A stretch of DNA of 16,122 bases. It comes from an uncultured Bacteroidales bacterium. GTDB taxonomy: Bacteria; Bacteroidota; Bacteroidia; Bacteroidales; UBA932. This document shows, piece after piece, positions 1-8,042 of this stretch (position 1 is its first letter; each line of letters opens with the position of its first letter). Location: positions 1-16,122 of the forward strand of contig CAJOMB010000016.1 in assembly GCA_905235615.1 (NCBI GenBank), given 5' to 3'. The position numbers were made by a program, and so were the translations under genes. The notes beneath the pieces were generated by a model, which searched no databases, was not told the DNA's origin, and saw only the letters and a list, made by a program, of their open reading frames with translations.

Positions 1-1
1 C

Positions 2-2079
2 TGGCTGTTTTGCCTGCCCGTGAAGCTGTTTCAGGACGTGAGCTACTCCACAGTGGTGGAGAGCGCGGAAGGCGAGCTGCTGGGCGCCCGCATCGCGGCC
101 GACGGCCAGTGGCGCTTCCCGCCCTGTGACACCGTTCCGGAGCGTTTTGCCACGGCCCTTATCCAGTTTGAGGACCGGCAGTTTTGGTGGCATCCGGGCG
201 TGAACCCGGCGGCGCTGGGCCGGGCCCTGGTCCAGAACCTCAAGGCAGGGCATGTGGTGAGCGGCGGCAGCACCCTCACCATGCAGGTGATTCGCCTTTC
301 CCGCGGCAAGGAGCGTACGCTCTGGCAGAAATGGATAGAAGCGGTGCAGGCCACCCGCTTGGAGCTCCGTTATTCCAAACGGCATATCCTGGCCCTCTAT
401 GCCGCACACGCACCTTTCGGGGGCAATGTGGTGGGCTTGGAGGCCGCCTCCTGGCGCTACTTCGGCCGACCTCCGGAGGAACTCTCCTGGGCCGAATCGG
501 CCACCCTCGCGGTGCTGCCCAACGCTCCTTCCTCCCTGCATCCCGGAAAAGGGCGGGAGGAGCTGCTGGCCAAGCGGAACCGCCTGCTTCAGAGGCTGTT
601 GGAGCACGGAGATATCTCGGCCGATACCTATGCCACGGCGGTGGAGGAGCCTCTTCCGGGTGCTCCCCTGCCCCTACCCTCCTGGGCCTGTCATTATGTG
701 GAGAATGCGCCCGCCGGGCAGCGGACGCGCACCAGCCTCCATTTCCAGCTGCAAAAGGCGGTGGAGGCGGTGGCGGACCGACAGTCAGACAATTTGGCAG
801 CCGAAGGCATCGCAGACCTGGCCGTGGTGGTGCTGGACAATGCCACCGGGCAGGTGGTGGCCTATGTGGGGAACGCCTCCCCGAAGCGCAAACGGCCGGG
901 GGCCCAAGTGGATATTGCCCGCAGCCCCCGCTCTACCGGCAGCATCCTCAAACCCTTCCTCTACGAGGCCGCCCTGGCCGATGGCGTCATCCTTCCCCAT
1001 ACCCTGCTGCCGGACATTCCGGTGAACCTGGGCGGCTTTGCCCCGCAGAACTTTGACCGGCAGTTCTATGGCGCCGTTCCGGCCTCCGAGGCGCTCTCCC
1101 GCAGTCTCAACGTGCCGTCCGTGTTCCTGCTGCGCGCGTGCCCAAGTTCCACGCCCTGCTGCAGCGCTGCGGCCTCACCACCCTCACCCAGTCGCCGGAG
1201 CACTATGGCCTCTCCCTCATCCTGGGCGGTGCGGAGGCCCGCCTGGACGAAGTCACGGCGGCGTATGCCAGGACTTTCTGTCATTCTGAGCGCAGCGAAG
1301 AATCTCTCGCCACCTGGTACACCCTTCAGGCGCTTCAGGAGGTCAACCGGCCCGACCAGCTGGATTGGCGGCTCATCCGCTCCGTGCGCAAGGCCGCCTG
1401 GAAGACCGGCACCAGCTACGGTTTCCGCGACGCCTGGGCCGTGGGCATGACCCCGCGCTGGACCATCGGCGTCTGGGCCGGCAACGCCGACGGGCACGGG
1501 GTGCCGGGCCTTACCGGCGCCCGCACCGCCGGGCCGGTGCTCTTTGACATCCTCAATCTCCTGCCGGCCGACGAGGAGTGGTTTGAGATGCCCGAACAAG
1601 TCGGGCATGATGTCTTTGCAGACGTCTGCACGGCCTCCGGCATGCTGGCCACCGAAAACTGCCCGTCTCAGAGCCTGCCCATTCCGGCCGCCGGGATGGA
1701 GACCGCCCCCTGCCCCTACCACCGCAGCGGGGAGTTCATGCTGCCGCCGGCCATGGAATGGTACTACAAGCCCCATCATCCGGAGTACAGCGAAGCCCGC
1801 AAAACCCGGCTGGAAAAAACAGTGGAATTCATCTACCCCGCCTCCGGCACTACGCTCACCCTTCCCCGGCAGATGAGCGGCGAGGTGGAGGGCGCCGTGT
1901 TCCGCGTGGCGCACCACCGCTCCGACGCCACCCTCTGGTGGCACCTGGACCAGACCTATGTGGGAGAGACGCACTTCATCCATGAACTGCGCCTGGCCCC
2001 GGAGCCGGGAAAACATACCCTCACCGTGGTGGACGATGAGGGGAATGCCGCCGCCGTAGTGTTTTACGTGCAGGATTAG
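2..2079 (+). pseudogene. pbpC: penicillin-binding protein 1C (pbpC), 5'-partial, frameshifted
   Basis: PBP1C is a periplasmic, membrane-anchored bifunctional peptidoglycan synthase with a GT51 transglycosylase, a transpeptidase and a C-terminal BiPBP_C domain. The reading frame is open from base 2 (W-L-F-C-L-P before a GTG at 20), so the true start and membrane helix lie outside the window. Counting from that GTG, the GT51 motifs are FEDRQF (catalytic Glu51), GGSTLTMQV (82-90) and KRHILALY with APFGG. The transpeptidase begins with SILK (Ser308, codon at 941) and SLN (362-364, codon at 1103). Near 1136 the frame shifts. The remainder is read from 1138 and carries HYGLSLILGGAEA, KTGTS (codon at 1402) and a BiPBP_C-like end (about 1825-2079). 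The SxxK and KTG motifs are therefore in different frames, so neither fragment has a complete transpeptidase. A dispersed repeat sits at 1279-1306 where about 40 residues appear to be missing. The family identity is very clear. Whether the lesion is biological or an assembly error is open. Confidence 0.9.
1279..1306 (+). repeat. 28-bp dispersed 'HSERSEES'-type repeat inside pbpC
   Basis: The sequence runs TGTCATTCTGAGCG followed by CAGCGAAGAATCTC. Its outer part can pair (ATTCT with AGAAT) around a short GC-rich loop. In the frame of the second pbpC segment it reads C-H-S-E-R-S-E-E-S-L. From memory, this motif turns up in predicted proteins of many unrelated bacteria and marks a small intergenic repeat rather than real protein. 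It falls between the conserved AYA and TLQALQEVNRP blocks of the transpeptidase. I saw only this one copy in the window. Confidence 0.75.
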
Positions 2080-5000
2080 TCTTTTACCGTCATCTCCTCC
2101 GGTTTCAGGTCTTTGACACAGCGCACGGCCGGTGCATTCTGGGATTCCTGGAGCATGAAAACCTTCTGGTAGGAGACGCCCCAGCCGTAGCGGTCCTGGG
2201 TGCCGCGGTTGGGATTGTAGAACTCTCCGGCCGTTCCGAAGGACCAGTGGGTCCTTCCCGGGGCATTGATGCCGGTGCCGCCAAGATACGAGGTGATGTC
2301 CCCGCCGGGGATGAAGTCGTGCAGCACCGAAAGTTCGCGGACGTTGGGTATCCTGTAACCCGGAGGGCAGTAGGGATTGTCGGCGATGTTTGAATTCAGG
2401 TACTGGTTCAGGAGGTGTATCCTGTTGTTCCCGTTGAGCGGGGAGGGGAGTTTGCCCATGTCTACGGCCTCGTTCTTGGCGTGGAAGGTGAAGTAGGGAT
2501 ACAGGCAGGCCTGTTCCGAGAATTCGTCGTGGGGGGAAAGCTCCCGGTTGGTGTAGTATCTCAGGGAAGCCTCGTTGATACGGGAACAGTCAAACTCGTA
2601 ATACACGTTTTCGTCAAAGTTTCCGGTGTATGGCTCTCCGAAGCGCAGGCGGTGGACAATCACGTAGTCCTCCGGTTCAACCGTAGGAGCGCTGTAGGTG
2701 ATGTCGTTCCCGGTAGCGGGATCGTAGCCCAGGTTGCGCACACAGCGGGTGCTGAAGCGGTCCAGGCCGTTGCCGTAGTTGCGACTGTCGGAGGGGTTGC
2801 CGGCCGACAGGCACTCCTCTCCCCATATCACGTATGGATTGGAACTGCTGTTGGTGTCGTACTGGGTACTTGCTATCACGTGCTGCCGCCAGATGTATTT
2901 GTCGGTCTGCGCTCGCTCGTAGGCGTTTCTCTGGTATAGCCTGGCGTCCCCTTCAATTCCGTAACTGCCCATGAAAAGGCCTATCAGCTGGTAGTGGGAA
3001 CCCATGTACCAGCGCACTTCGTCCAGGTCTATCACACCGTTACCGTTGTTGTCACGGTTACGTGACAGGCAGCTGTAACGGAGATACTGGTACTCGGGGA
3101 GCATCAAGGGCGTTTCGTTGTCGGCCTCCAGGTTGAGGTAGTTGCGCCAGTATGCCTTCTCCTCGGTTTCGTCCCCCAGATACTTCACGGTACCGTTGGG
3201 GTTGAGCATCTCCCATTCCATCAGGGTGTTGATGCGCCCGTTGCTGTGGCTCTTGTTGCCGCGGTCGCCGGAGCCGGATTTGTCGTAGTAGTGGATGTTG
3301 TTCTCCATCTCGTCGTCGGAGTGCTCGCATCCCCAGGCCGACAAGAGTCCGGGATTGTTGATGTTGTAGATGCTCTGGATGGACTTTTGCCTTATGGTGA
3401 AGGAGGATCCTATGATCTGGCTCTCTCCGTCGGCCGATGTCTGGGTGTCGGAGAGGATGTACATGTAGCGCATGGGCTGGTTCACGAAACTTTTCCACAA
3501 GTCCGGCTGAACCTCGCCGGTGATGGGGTTTCTCTCGTAATAGTATTCGTCAACAAAGGCCGTGACGGAAATCTTCGGACCGCCCTCGCTGTCAGGAGTG
3601 CTGTCAAAGTCGCTCAGGGCGGGGTCCTGGTCAAAGAGTGTCTTCTGTTTTTTCAGGTAATCCACAAGGCCGCTCACATACCGGGTTTTGTTCTTGTCGT
3701 CGTCGGACAAGGTTTCGTCCACCGGCTGGTATACCTGGCGGCGGTCCTCATAGTAGATGTTGTCCTGGTTCTTGGCATTCACCCGGAATGTCACCCAGCG
3801 GAAGTCCAGGCCGGCGTTGTTCTCGTAGCCGTTGGTGATTACCGGACCCGCTCCGGAGGGGTTGAAGGGCGTTTTTACGCGCCAGCTCACTTTTTCCGGA
3901 TTGATGTTTTTCGCATGGAAGGTTACAACGTGGGAGCTGTAGTGGGCGTCGGAGGTGAAGATGTCCTCCAGGGCCACCGTGACCTGCCCGCTGGCTCCGG
4001 GCTCGTTTTCCAAGGAAGACTCGTCCTCCACCTCCACGCGGATGTCGTTCACATCATGCACGATGATGTCGTAGACATACCTGTGGTTGCGGAAAACATT
4101 GAAGTCTTCCCATTTGTCGTTACTGAAGTCCCCAAGGTGAATCACATACCGGACATCTCCGCTGAGCGTGGCGTCCGTCGTGGCCCCGAAATCGGCATTG
4201 TTCATGCGCACGCGGGCCGATATTATCACATAGGTAGAATATTTGTCGGGGTAGACGAAGTCTCCGTTGGAAACCCGCCCGGGGACTATGGTGGCGTTTT
4301 TTTCCTGAAGTTCCCTCATCCGATATTCAGAAGGGGACGGCATGGGGCTACGGAGGGGCTTGCGGTTTTCCAGCATGTAGAAGGAGAAGCCGTGGATGAA
4401 CTTCCGGTACTGGTTGGTGCCGGAGTAGAAGTAATCCGTGACCTCCTCGGTTTCAAAATTGGTCTCCCCAAGGTCGAAGTAATCGTCGGGGGTAGCCCCG
4501 GAAGCGTCCTCTATGGCGGCCCTCTGGTCGGCATTGAGGTTCAGGTTCCCCGCATGGAAGGCGCCGTGCTCAAGGACATAGGCGGTCTTGGGAATGTTTA
4601 TCACCTGCCAGTTCAGGGGCTCGAATTCCGCCACCTTGGATACCGCCTCCCCGGTTTCGGGATCCGTGGAAGGGTCCACGTACACCCTGAACTCTATTTT
4701 TGCATCTAAGCGCCGAAGCGGGAGTTCCCCCCATGAGGCATCAATGCCGGTATCCACGTTTTCCAGCTCTCCGCTCATGGGGAAATAGCCGCTGCGGGAA
4801 GTGATGAGCTGGTTGAGGGTGGCCTTCTGGGAATAAAGGTCGGAGTAAGTGCCCACCGTGGACAGCTGTTCCGGGGAGATGTTCACCATTTCGGCGTCGA
4901 TGTTGGCGATGGCGGCCACCCGGCATCCGGGCTTGGAAATGGTGTGCAGGTGGATGGTTCCCCTTGTCACGAGTTCCCCGTCTTCTTCGGCGTTGTTGTT

Positions 5001-5312
5001 TACCTCCCACCAGTCTGCCAGGGTGGACGCCCCGGAGGACGACAGGTTCGTGTGGTCGAAATAGCGCCCGTAAATCTTGTTTCCGTCCCCGTCGAAGATA
5101 AAGACGTATATGTTGTAAACCCGGTTTTCGGCCGCCACGCCCTGCGTGGTCTTGGTGGCCGTGACGGACAGTCCGGGAGTTTTGGGGCCGAAGTGCAGGG
5201 CGATGTCCACGGGACTGCCTTCCGGGACAGCTGTACCCTGTTCCGGCGCCGGTTCCCTTGTGCAGGAGTATGTCAAGCAGGCTGTGAGCAGCAGAAGCAG
5301 CAACTTTTTCAT
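2076..5312 (-). CDS. DUF4906-type fimbrial lipoprotein, probable tip adhesin
   Basis: This 1078-aa lipoprotein is the largest and last gene of the operon, a position that suits a pilus tip protein. The signal peptide ends at Cys17 (LTYSC, then TREP). Residues about 33-215 look fimbrillin-like: VYNIYVFIFDGDGNKIYG at 65-82, and LRRLDAKIEFRVYV at 199-212, a FimA-fold type strand. Residues 754-765 (D-N-N-G-N-G-V-I-D-L-D-E) form a perfect EF-hand-type calcium loop. The C-terminus (about 980-1069), with PPGYRIPNVRELSVL and ending AVRCVKDL, resembles FISUMP/DUF1566 lectin-like folds. A similar RCVRNLG occurs at 856-862. The ATG at 5312 is chosen because the signal peptide starts there and AGGAGAGG lies 7 bp upstream. 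The gap to the preceding gene is 15 bp. The stop overlaps the pbpC stop. The ligand cannot be read from the sequence. Tip placement is inferred from size, domain content and order. Confidence 0.85.
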   Translation of the reverse strand: MKKLLLLLLTACLTYSCTREPAPEQGTAVPEGSPVDIALHFGPKTPGLSVTATKTTQGVAAENRVYNIYVFIFDGDGNKIYGRYFDHTNLSSSGASTLADWWEVNNNAEEDGELVTRGTIHLHTISKPGCRVAAIANIDAEMVNISPEQLSTVGTYSDLYSQKATLNQLITSRSGYFPMSGELENVDTGIDASWGELPLRRLDAKIEFRVYVDPSTDPETGEAVSKVAEFEPLNWQVINIPKTAYVLEHGAFHAGNLNLNADQRAAIEDASGATPDDYFDLGETNFETEEVTDYFYSGTNQYRKFIHGFSFYMLENRKPLRSPMPSPSEYRMRELQEKNATIVPGRVSNGDFVYPDKYSTYVIISARVRMNNADFGATTDATLSGDVRYVIHLGDFSNDKWEDFNVFRNHRYVYDIIVHDVNDIRVEVEDESSLENEPGASGQVTVALEDIFTSDAHYSSHVVTFHAKNINPEKVSWRVKTPFNPSGAGPVITNGYENNAGLDFRWVTFRVNAKNQDNIYYEDRRQVYQPVDETLSDDDKNKTRYVSGLVDYLKKQKTLFDQDPALSDFDSTPDSEGGPKISVTAFVDEYYYERNPITGEVQPDLWKSFVNQPMRYMYILSDTQTSADGESQIIGSSFTIRQKSIQSIYNINNPGLLSAWGCEHSDDEMENNIHYYDKSGSGDRGNKSHSNGRINTLMEWEMLNPNGTVKYLGDETEEKAYWRNYLNLEADNETPLMLPEYQYLRYSCLSRNRDNNGNGVIDLDEVRWYMGSHYQLIGLFMGSYGIEGDARLYQRNAYERAQTDKYIWRQHVIASTQYDTNSSSNPYVIWGEECLSAGNPSDSRNYGNGLDRFSTRCVRNLGYDPATGNDITYSAPTVEPEDYVIVHRLRFGEPYTGNFDENVYYEFDCSRINEASLRYYTNRELSPHDEFSEQACLYPYFTFHAKNEAVDMGKLPSPLNGNNRIHLLNQYLNSNIADNPYCPPGYRIPNVRELSVLHDFIPGGDITSYLGGTGINAPGRTHWSFGTAGEFYNPNRGTQDRYGWGVSYQKVFMLQESQNAPAVRCVKDLKPEEMTVKD

Positions 5313-5319
5313 CGGCGAA

Positions 5320-5327
5320 CCTCTCCT
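5320..5327 (-). promoter_or_regulatory. Shine-Dalgarno-like site before the tip gene
   Basis: AGGAGAGG on the minus strand lies 7 nt upstream of the ATG at 5312 and just after the preceding gene's TAG. It stands out because the other operon starts lack a comparable purine block at suitable spacing, as is usual in Bacteroidota. It could simply be chance purine richness. Confidence 0.45.
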
Positions 5328-6929
5328 CTATTTGAAAACGTGTGATGAATGATGGCCCTCGGTCCAGTAGGCGTTGTCCACGAAGAAGTTGAACTGATGC
5401 TCGCTCTCCTCATAGTAGACGTTCATGACAATGTTCAGCTCCTGGTTGCGGAGCATGTGCGTAAGCTCCGTCACCCGGGCGGTCTGGTTGTCTATCAGGC
5501 GCAGGGTGGCCCCCGCCGACTCAACCTCGTATACGGCCCACTGGAAATTGCCTTCCGTGAGGTATTCGGTCTTCGAACTCTGGTCGTTGTATCCCGGACT
5601 GGTGTCGCCGCCGTTTGCGCGGAGATAGTCCCTGTGGTTCCAGGTGTCCGTCCTGAAGCGGAAAAGGAAGCCGTCGAAATCGGCCGATATGGGATAGTTG
5701 GAAGATGTGGGAAGGCCCCCTTCCTCCACGTAGGCCCGGTCGATGTTGTTGCCTCTTAAGATGTTCCTGGTTCCGTTTACCAGGGTGTATATGCCGATGC
5801 CTTCAGTGTTGAGGCCGGTTTTGGTGAGCGTGAAAATATAGTAGTTCCGTATGGACTGGTCGTCAAGGATGTCCGTTGCCGCAGCCAGGTAATTGGCCTC
5901 CGAGTTATAGGTGGCGCTCTTCTTCAAGTTGGAGTTTCCGTTTACGCCGAAGAAGCCGCCGTTTCGGGTGTTCGGCGCCACCAGCATCACCCTTTTGGCA
6001 TCTCCCACTTCCATGGCAAGGACATCGGAAGGCTTCAGGAGATGGGGCTTCATCTGGGAGAGTATCTGTGTGGACTTGCCGCCCCCTTCAAGCTCCATCT
6101 CCACAGTGGCGAACATGCGGTATTCCTCTCCGGAAGAGCCCTCGTAAAGGAGGCGGCTGTAAACCGGCATACGGCTGCCGTGAGTGGCGGTGACGGGCTG
6201 GGATTTGTCGTAGTCGGGAAGGGGGCCGAAGGAGGCGCCCTCCGGAACCAAGGGCCTCCCGGAAGCGTCCCGGTGGCCGAAAAGGAAGGAGCAGGACGGG
6301 TTGAAGTTGCTGAAAGACAGGTCCTTGAGGGTTACGTTAAAGCCGGTGTGGTTATCCAGATACACGTTGAGGCGTACCACCGGCCGCAGAAGGTCCACGT
6401 GGCCGATGTTCCTGAAGGAACCTACGGATACCACCGAATGGCCGGTAAGGAGCATGGCCCGTTCCGGATACTCCGGTACGGCCCCCGGCGTCAGGGTAGC
6501 CAGTGTCCTGTCTTCATCCAGCATTGCCCCGCCGGTCTCCCGGTTGCCGACCAGCACCTTTTCAATATCCGCTATCGTCCGCCCGGCAACCTGCCAGTCC
6601 GTATGATCTATGTTTGCGTAGGCGTAAACGTGATAGGTGCCCACTTTCAGGTCCTCGAAGTTCACGTCGGTCTCCTGCTCGGGGGTGCCGTATTCCTCGT
6701 AACGAAGATCTATCACCTGCCGGGCCTCGTTGGTGATGACAACCAAAACGTTGTTATAGAAATAGCCGTCACGTGCATCTATGGCCTTGGTGGAATAAGC
6801 CTCAGGCGCAAGCTTCACGGTAAGCTGCCCGGTCTGTACCTGCTCCTGCCAGCCCGCAGGGGTTTCCCGCGAGACGCAGGACAGCGCCGCGGACAGGACC
6901 AGCATGGATATGAGACCGCGTATCTTCAT
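5328..6929 (-). CDS. fimbrillin-like minor pilus lipoprotein (533 aa)
   Basis: I do not recognise this protein to a named family with certainty. The signal peptide ends at Cys18 (SAALSC, then VSRET). The mature part starts with a predicted beta-strand region (TGQLTVKLAPEAYSTKAI, 33-50). It then has GTYHVYAYANID (97-108) and LLRPVVRLNVYLDNHTG (180-196), which are typical of the N-terminal fold of FimA/Mfa-type subunits, where a conserved arginine-rich strand precedes 'N-x-T'. The C-terminus (NIVMNVYYEESEHQFNFFV) is another beta-rich stretch common in fimbrial minor components. It sits 3 bp after the previous gene and 15 bp before the tip gene, so an adaptor between shaft and tip is plausible. 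The start at 6929 is fixed by the signal peptide. No enzyme motif is visible. The fimbrial assignment rests on context plus these short motifs. Confidence 0.7.
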   Translation of the reverse strand: MKIRGLISMLVLSAALSCVSRETPAGWQEQVQTGQLTVKLAPEAYSTKAIDARDGYFYNNVLVVITNEARQVIDLRYEEYGTPEQETDVNFEDLKVGTYHVYAYANIDHTDWQVAGRTIADIEKVLVGNRETGGAMLDEDRTLATLTPGAVPEYPERAMLLTGHSVVSVGSFRNIGHVDLLRPVVRLNVYLDNHTGFNVTLKDLSFSNFNPSCSFLFGHRDASGRPLVPEGASFGPLPDYDKSQPVTATHGSRMPVYSRLLYEGSSGEEYRMFATVEMELEGGGKSTQILSQMKPHLLKPSDVLAMEVGDAKRVMLVAPNTRNGGFFGVNGNSNLKKSATYNSEANYLAAATDILDDQSIRNYYIFTLTKTGLNTEGIGIYTLVNGTRNILRGNNIDRAYVEEGGLPTSSNYPISADFDGFLFRFRTDTWNHRDYLRANGGDTSPGYNDQSSKTEYLTEGNFQWAVYEVESAGATLRLIDNQTARVTELTHMLRNQELNIVMNVYYEESEHQFNFFVDNAYWTEGHHSSHVFK

Positions 6930-6932
6930 TCC

Positions 6933-8042
6933 CTAGAACACGATGTCGTCTACATACACGTAATACTTGTCCCAGTCGGTGACGGAGACCGTCACGTACT
7001 CTTCACCGGGCTGAATCATGATATAGTAGGTATATACCTTTCCGGGTTCCCAAACGATTTTATTGTCTTCGCTGTCCCTGAGGGGTAGCGCCAGGCTTGT
7101 AAAGACGGGGGAAGAAGAACTGTAAGCCAGGCTCAGGTTGCCTTCTCCGTCGTCCACATACTGCTCCACGTCCACGCTGAAGCGTATGGCGGGCGTAAAA
7201 CCGTCATCCACGTCAAGTTCCTGCGGCACAACGAAGTACCAGTTCTTCCAGCCGGGGTGATCAAGGCTTTTGAAATCGTCCCAGTTGTCGGGAACGTCTA
7301 TCCGCTCCTCCTCCGTGGCCGCGCTCCAGCCGATGGCCGACGCGGAACGGAATTCGGCCGTCTGCCAGGAGTTGATGTCTATGATGTCGCCCTCGTATAT
7401 CAGCGTTCCCACGGTCTTCAGGTACTGGAACTCGCAGCTTCTGAGGTAATAGTGGCGAAGGTTGTCCTCGCTGCCCTTGGAGAAAAGCACCCGCACGGCC
7501 GCACAGGCATGTGAGAATGCGAAGTGTACGGGAGAAGTGTCGTCGGAGCTCCTGAGGTCCCTGTAGGAACTGGCCACCAGGAGGTCGTAATTGTCGGACT
7601 TCATGAAGTACGAGGTCACTATCCTGGCGCCGTAGGAGCCGTATTCGGTGTTTACGGAATAGGGGAACACGGCGCAAAAGTGGTACTGCCCGCCCTGTCT
7701 CCAGTACTTGTGGTTGTCATAATCCCAGACGTAACGGGGGCTTGCGCCCTCCCCGTTGTCGGTGCAGCTTACGGGGAGCTTGTTGAAGACGTCCACTTCC
7801 TCTGCGCCGGAGGCGGGCGGAGTCCAGGTGGCGAAGACGCCTATCACGTTGCCATCGGCGTTGAGGTATTCCTGGGAAGTGGGCGGCGTATCCGTGAACG
7901 AAGCCTTGGAGACGGCCGAAATCTCCGGCAGGGAGGCCGAAAAGAGAATGGAAGCGCCGCCGCCGTCCATGCCTTCTTTGCGGCAGGCACAAAGGCACGC
8001 CGCCAGAAATATCAGGCTGTATGACAGACTTCCTGTTCTCAT
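6933..8042 (-). CDS. Mfa_like_1-type fimbrillin lipoprotein (369 aa)
   Basis: This looks like the fimbrillin-A-associated family (PF13149-type), whose members are surface lipoprotein pilus subunits. The diagnostic pattern is present in order: VIGVFATWTPP (65-75), a W-rich segment with GGQYHFCAVFPYS, then DLLVASSYRD, and VHFAFSHACAAVRVLF. This last block contains the 'F-x-H-x-x-A-x-V' strand typical of the family. The signal peptide ends in L-A-A-C-L-C-A-C-R-K-E. Both Cys16 (LAAC) and Cys20 (LCAC) satisfy the lipobox; Cys20 is favoured because the mature C-R-K-E then matches its neighbours. The start overlaps the upstream stop as ATGA, implying translational coupling. It ends 3 bp before the next start. 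It is a probable minor shaft or tip-proximal subunit; the exact position in the fibre is not deducible. Confidence 0.8.
   Translation of the reverse strand: MRTGSLSYSLIFLAACLCACRKEGMDGGGASILFSASLPEISAVSKASFTDTPPTSQEYLNADGNVIGVFATWTPPASGAEEVDVFNKLPVSCTDNGEGASPRYVWDYDNHKYWRQGGQYHFCAVFPYSVNTEYGSYGARIVTSYFMKSDNYDLLVASSYRDLRSSDDTSPVHFAFSHACAAVRVLFSKGSEDNLRHYYLRSCEFQYLKTVGTLIYEGDIIDINSWQTAEFRSASAIGWSAATEEERIDVPDNWDDFKSLDHPGWKNWYFVVPQELDVDDGFTPAIRFSVDVEQYVDDGEGNLSLAYSSSSPVFTSLALPLRDSEDNKIVWEPGKVYTYYIMIQPGEEYVTVSVTDWDKYYVYVDDIVF

Noticed and set aside
1130..1145. Programmed ribosomal frameshift in pbpC
   Set aside because: No slippery heptamer is visible at the junction (CGCGCGTGCCC), residues normally present are missing, and a second lesion lies downstream. 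A deletion or assembly error explains it better.
1066..2016. 316-codon open frame on the minus strand
   Set aside because: It is a shadow of the pbpC 3' half, which carries KTGTS and the BiPBP_C domain on the plus strand.
3246..4709. 487-codon open frame on the plus strand
   Set aside because: It is antisense to the 1078-aa tip gene, its translation is a V/G-rich string with no recognisable domain, and the minus-strand frame has a signal peptide and family motifs.
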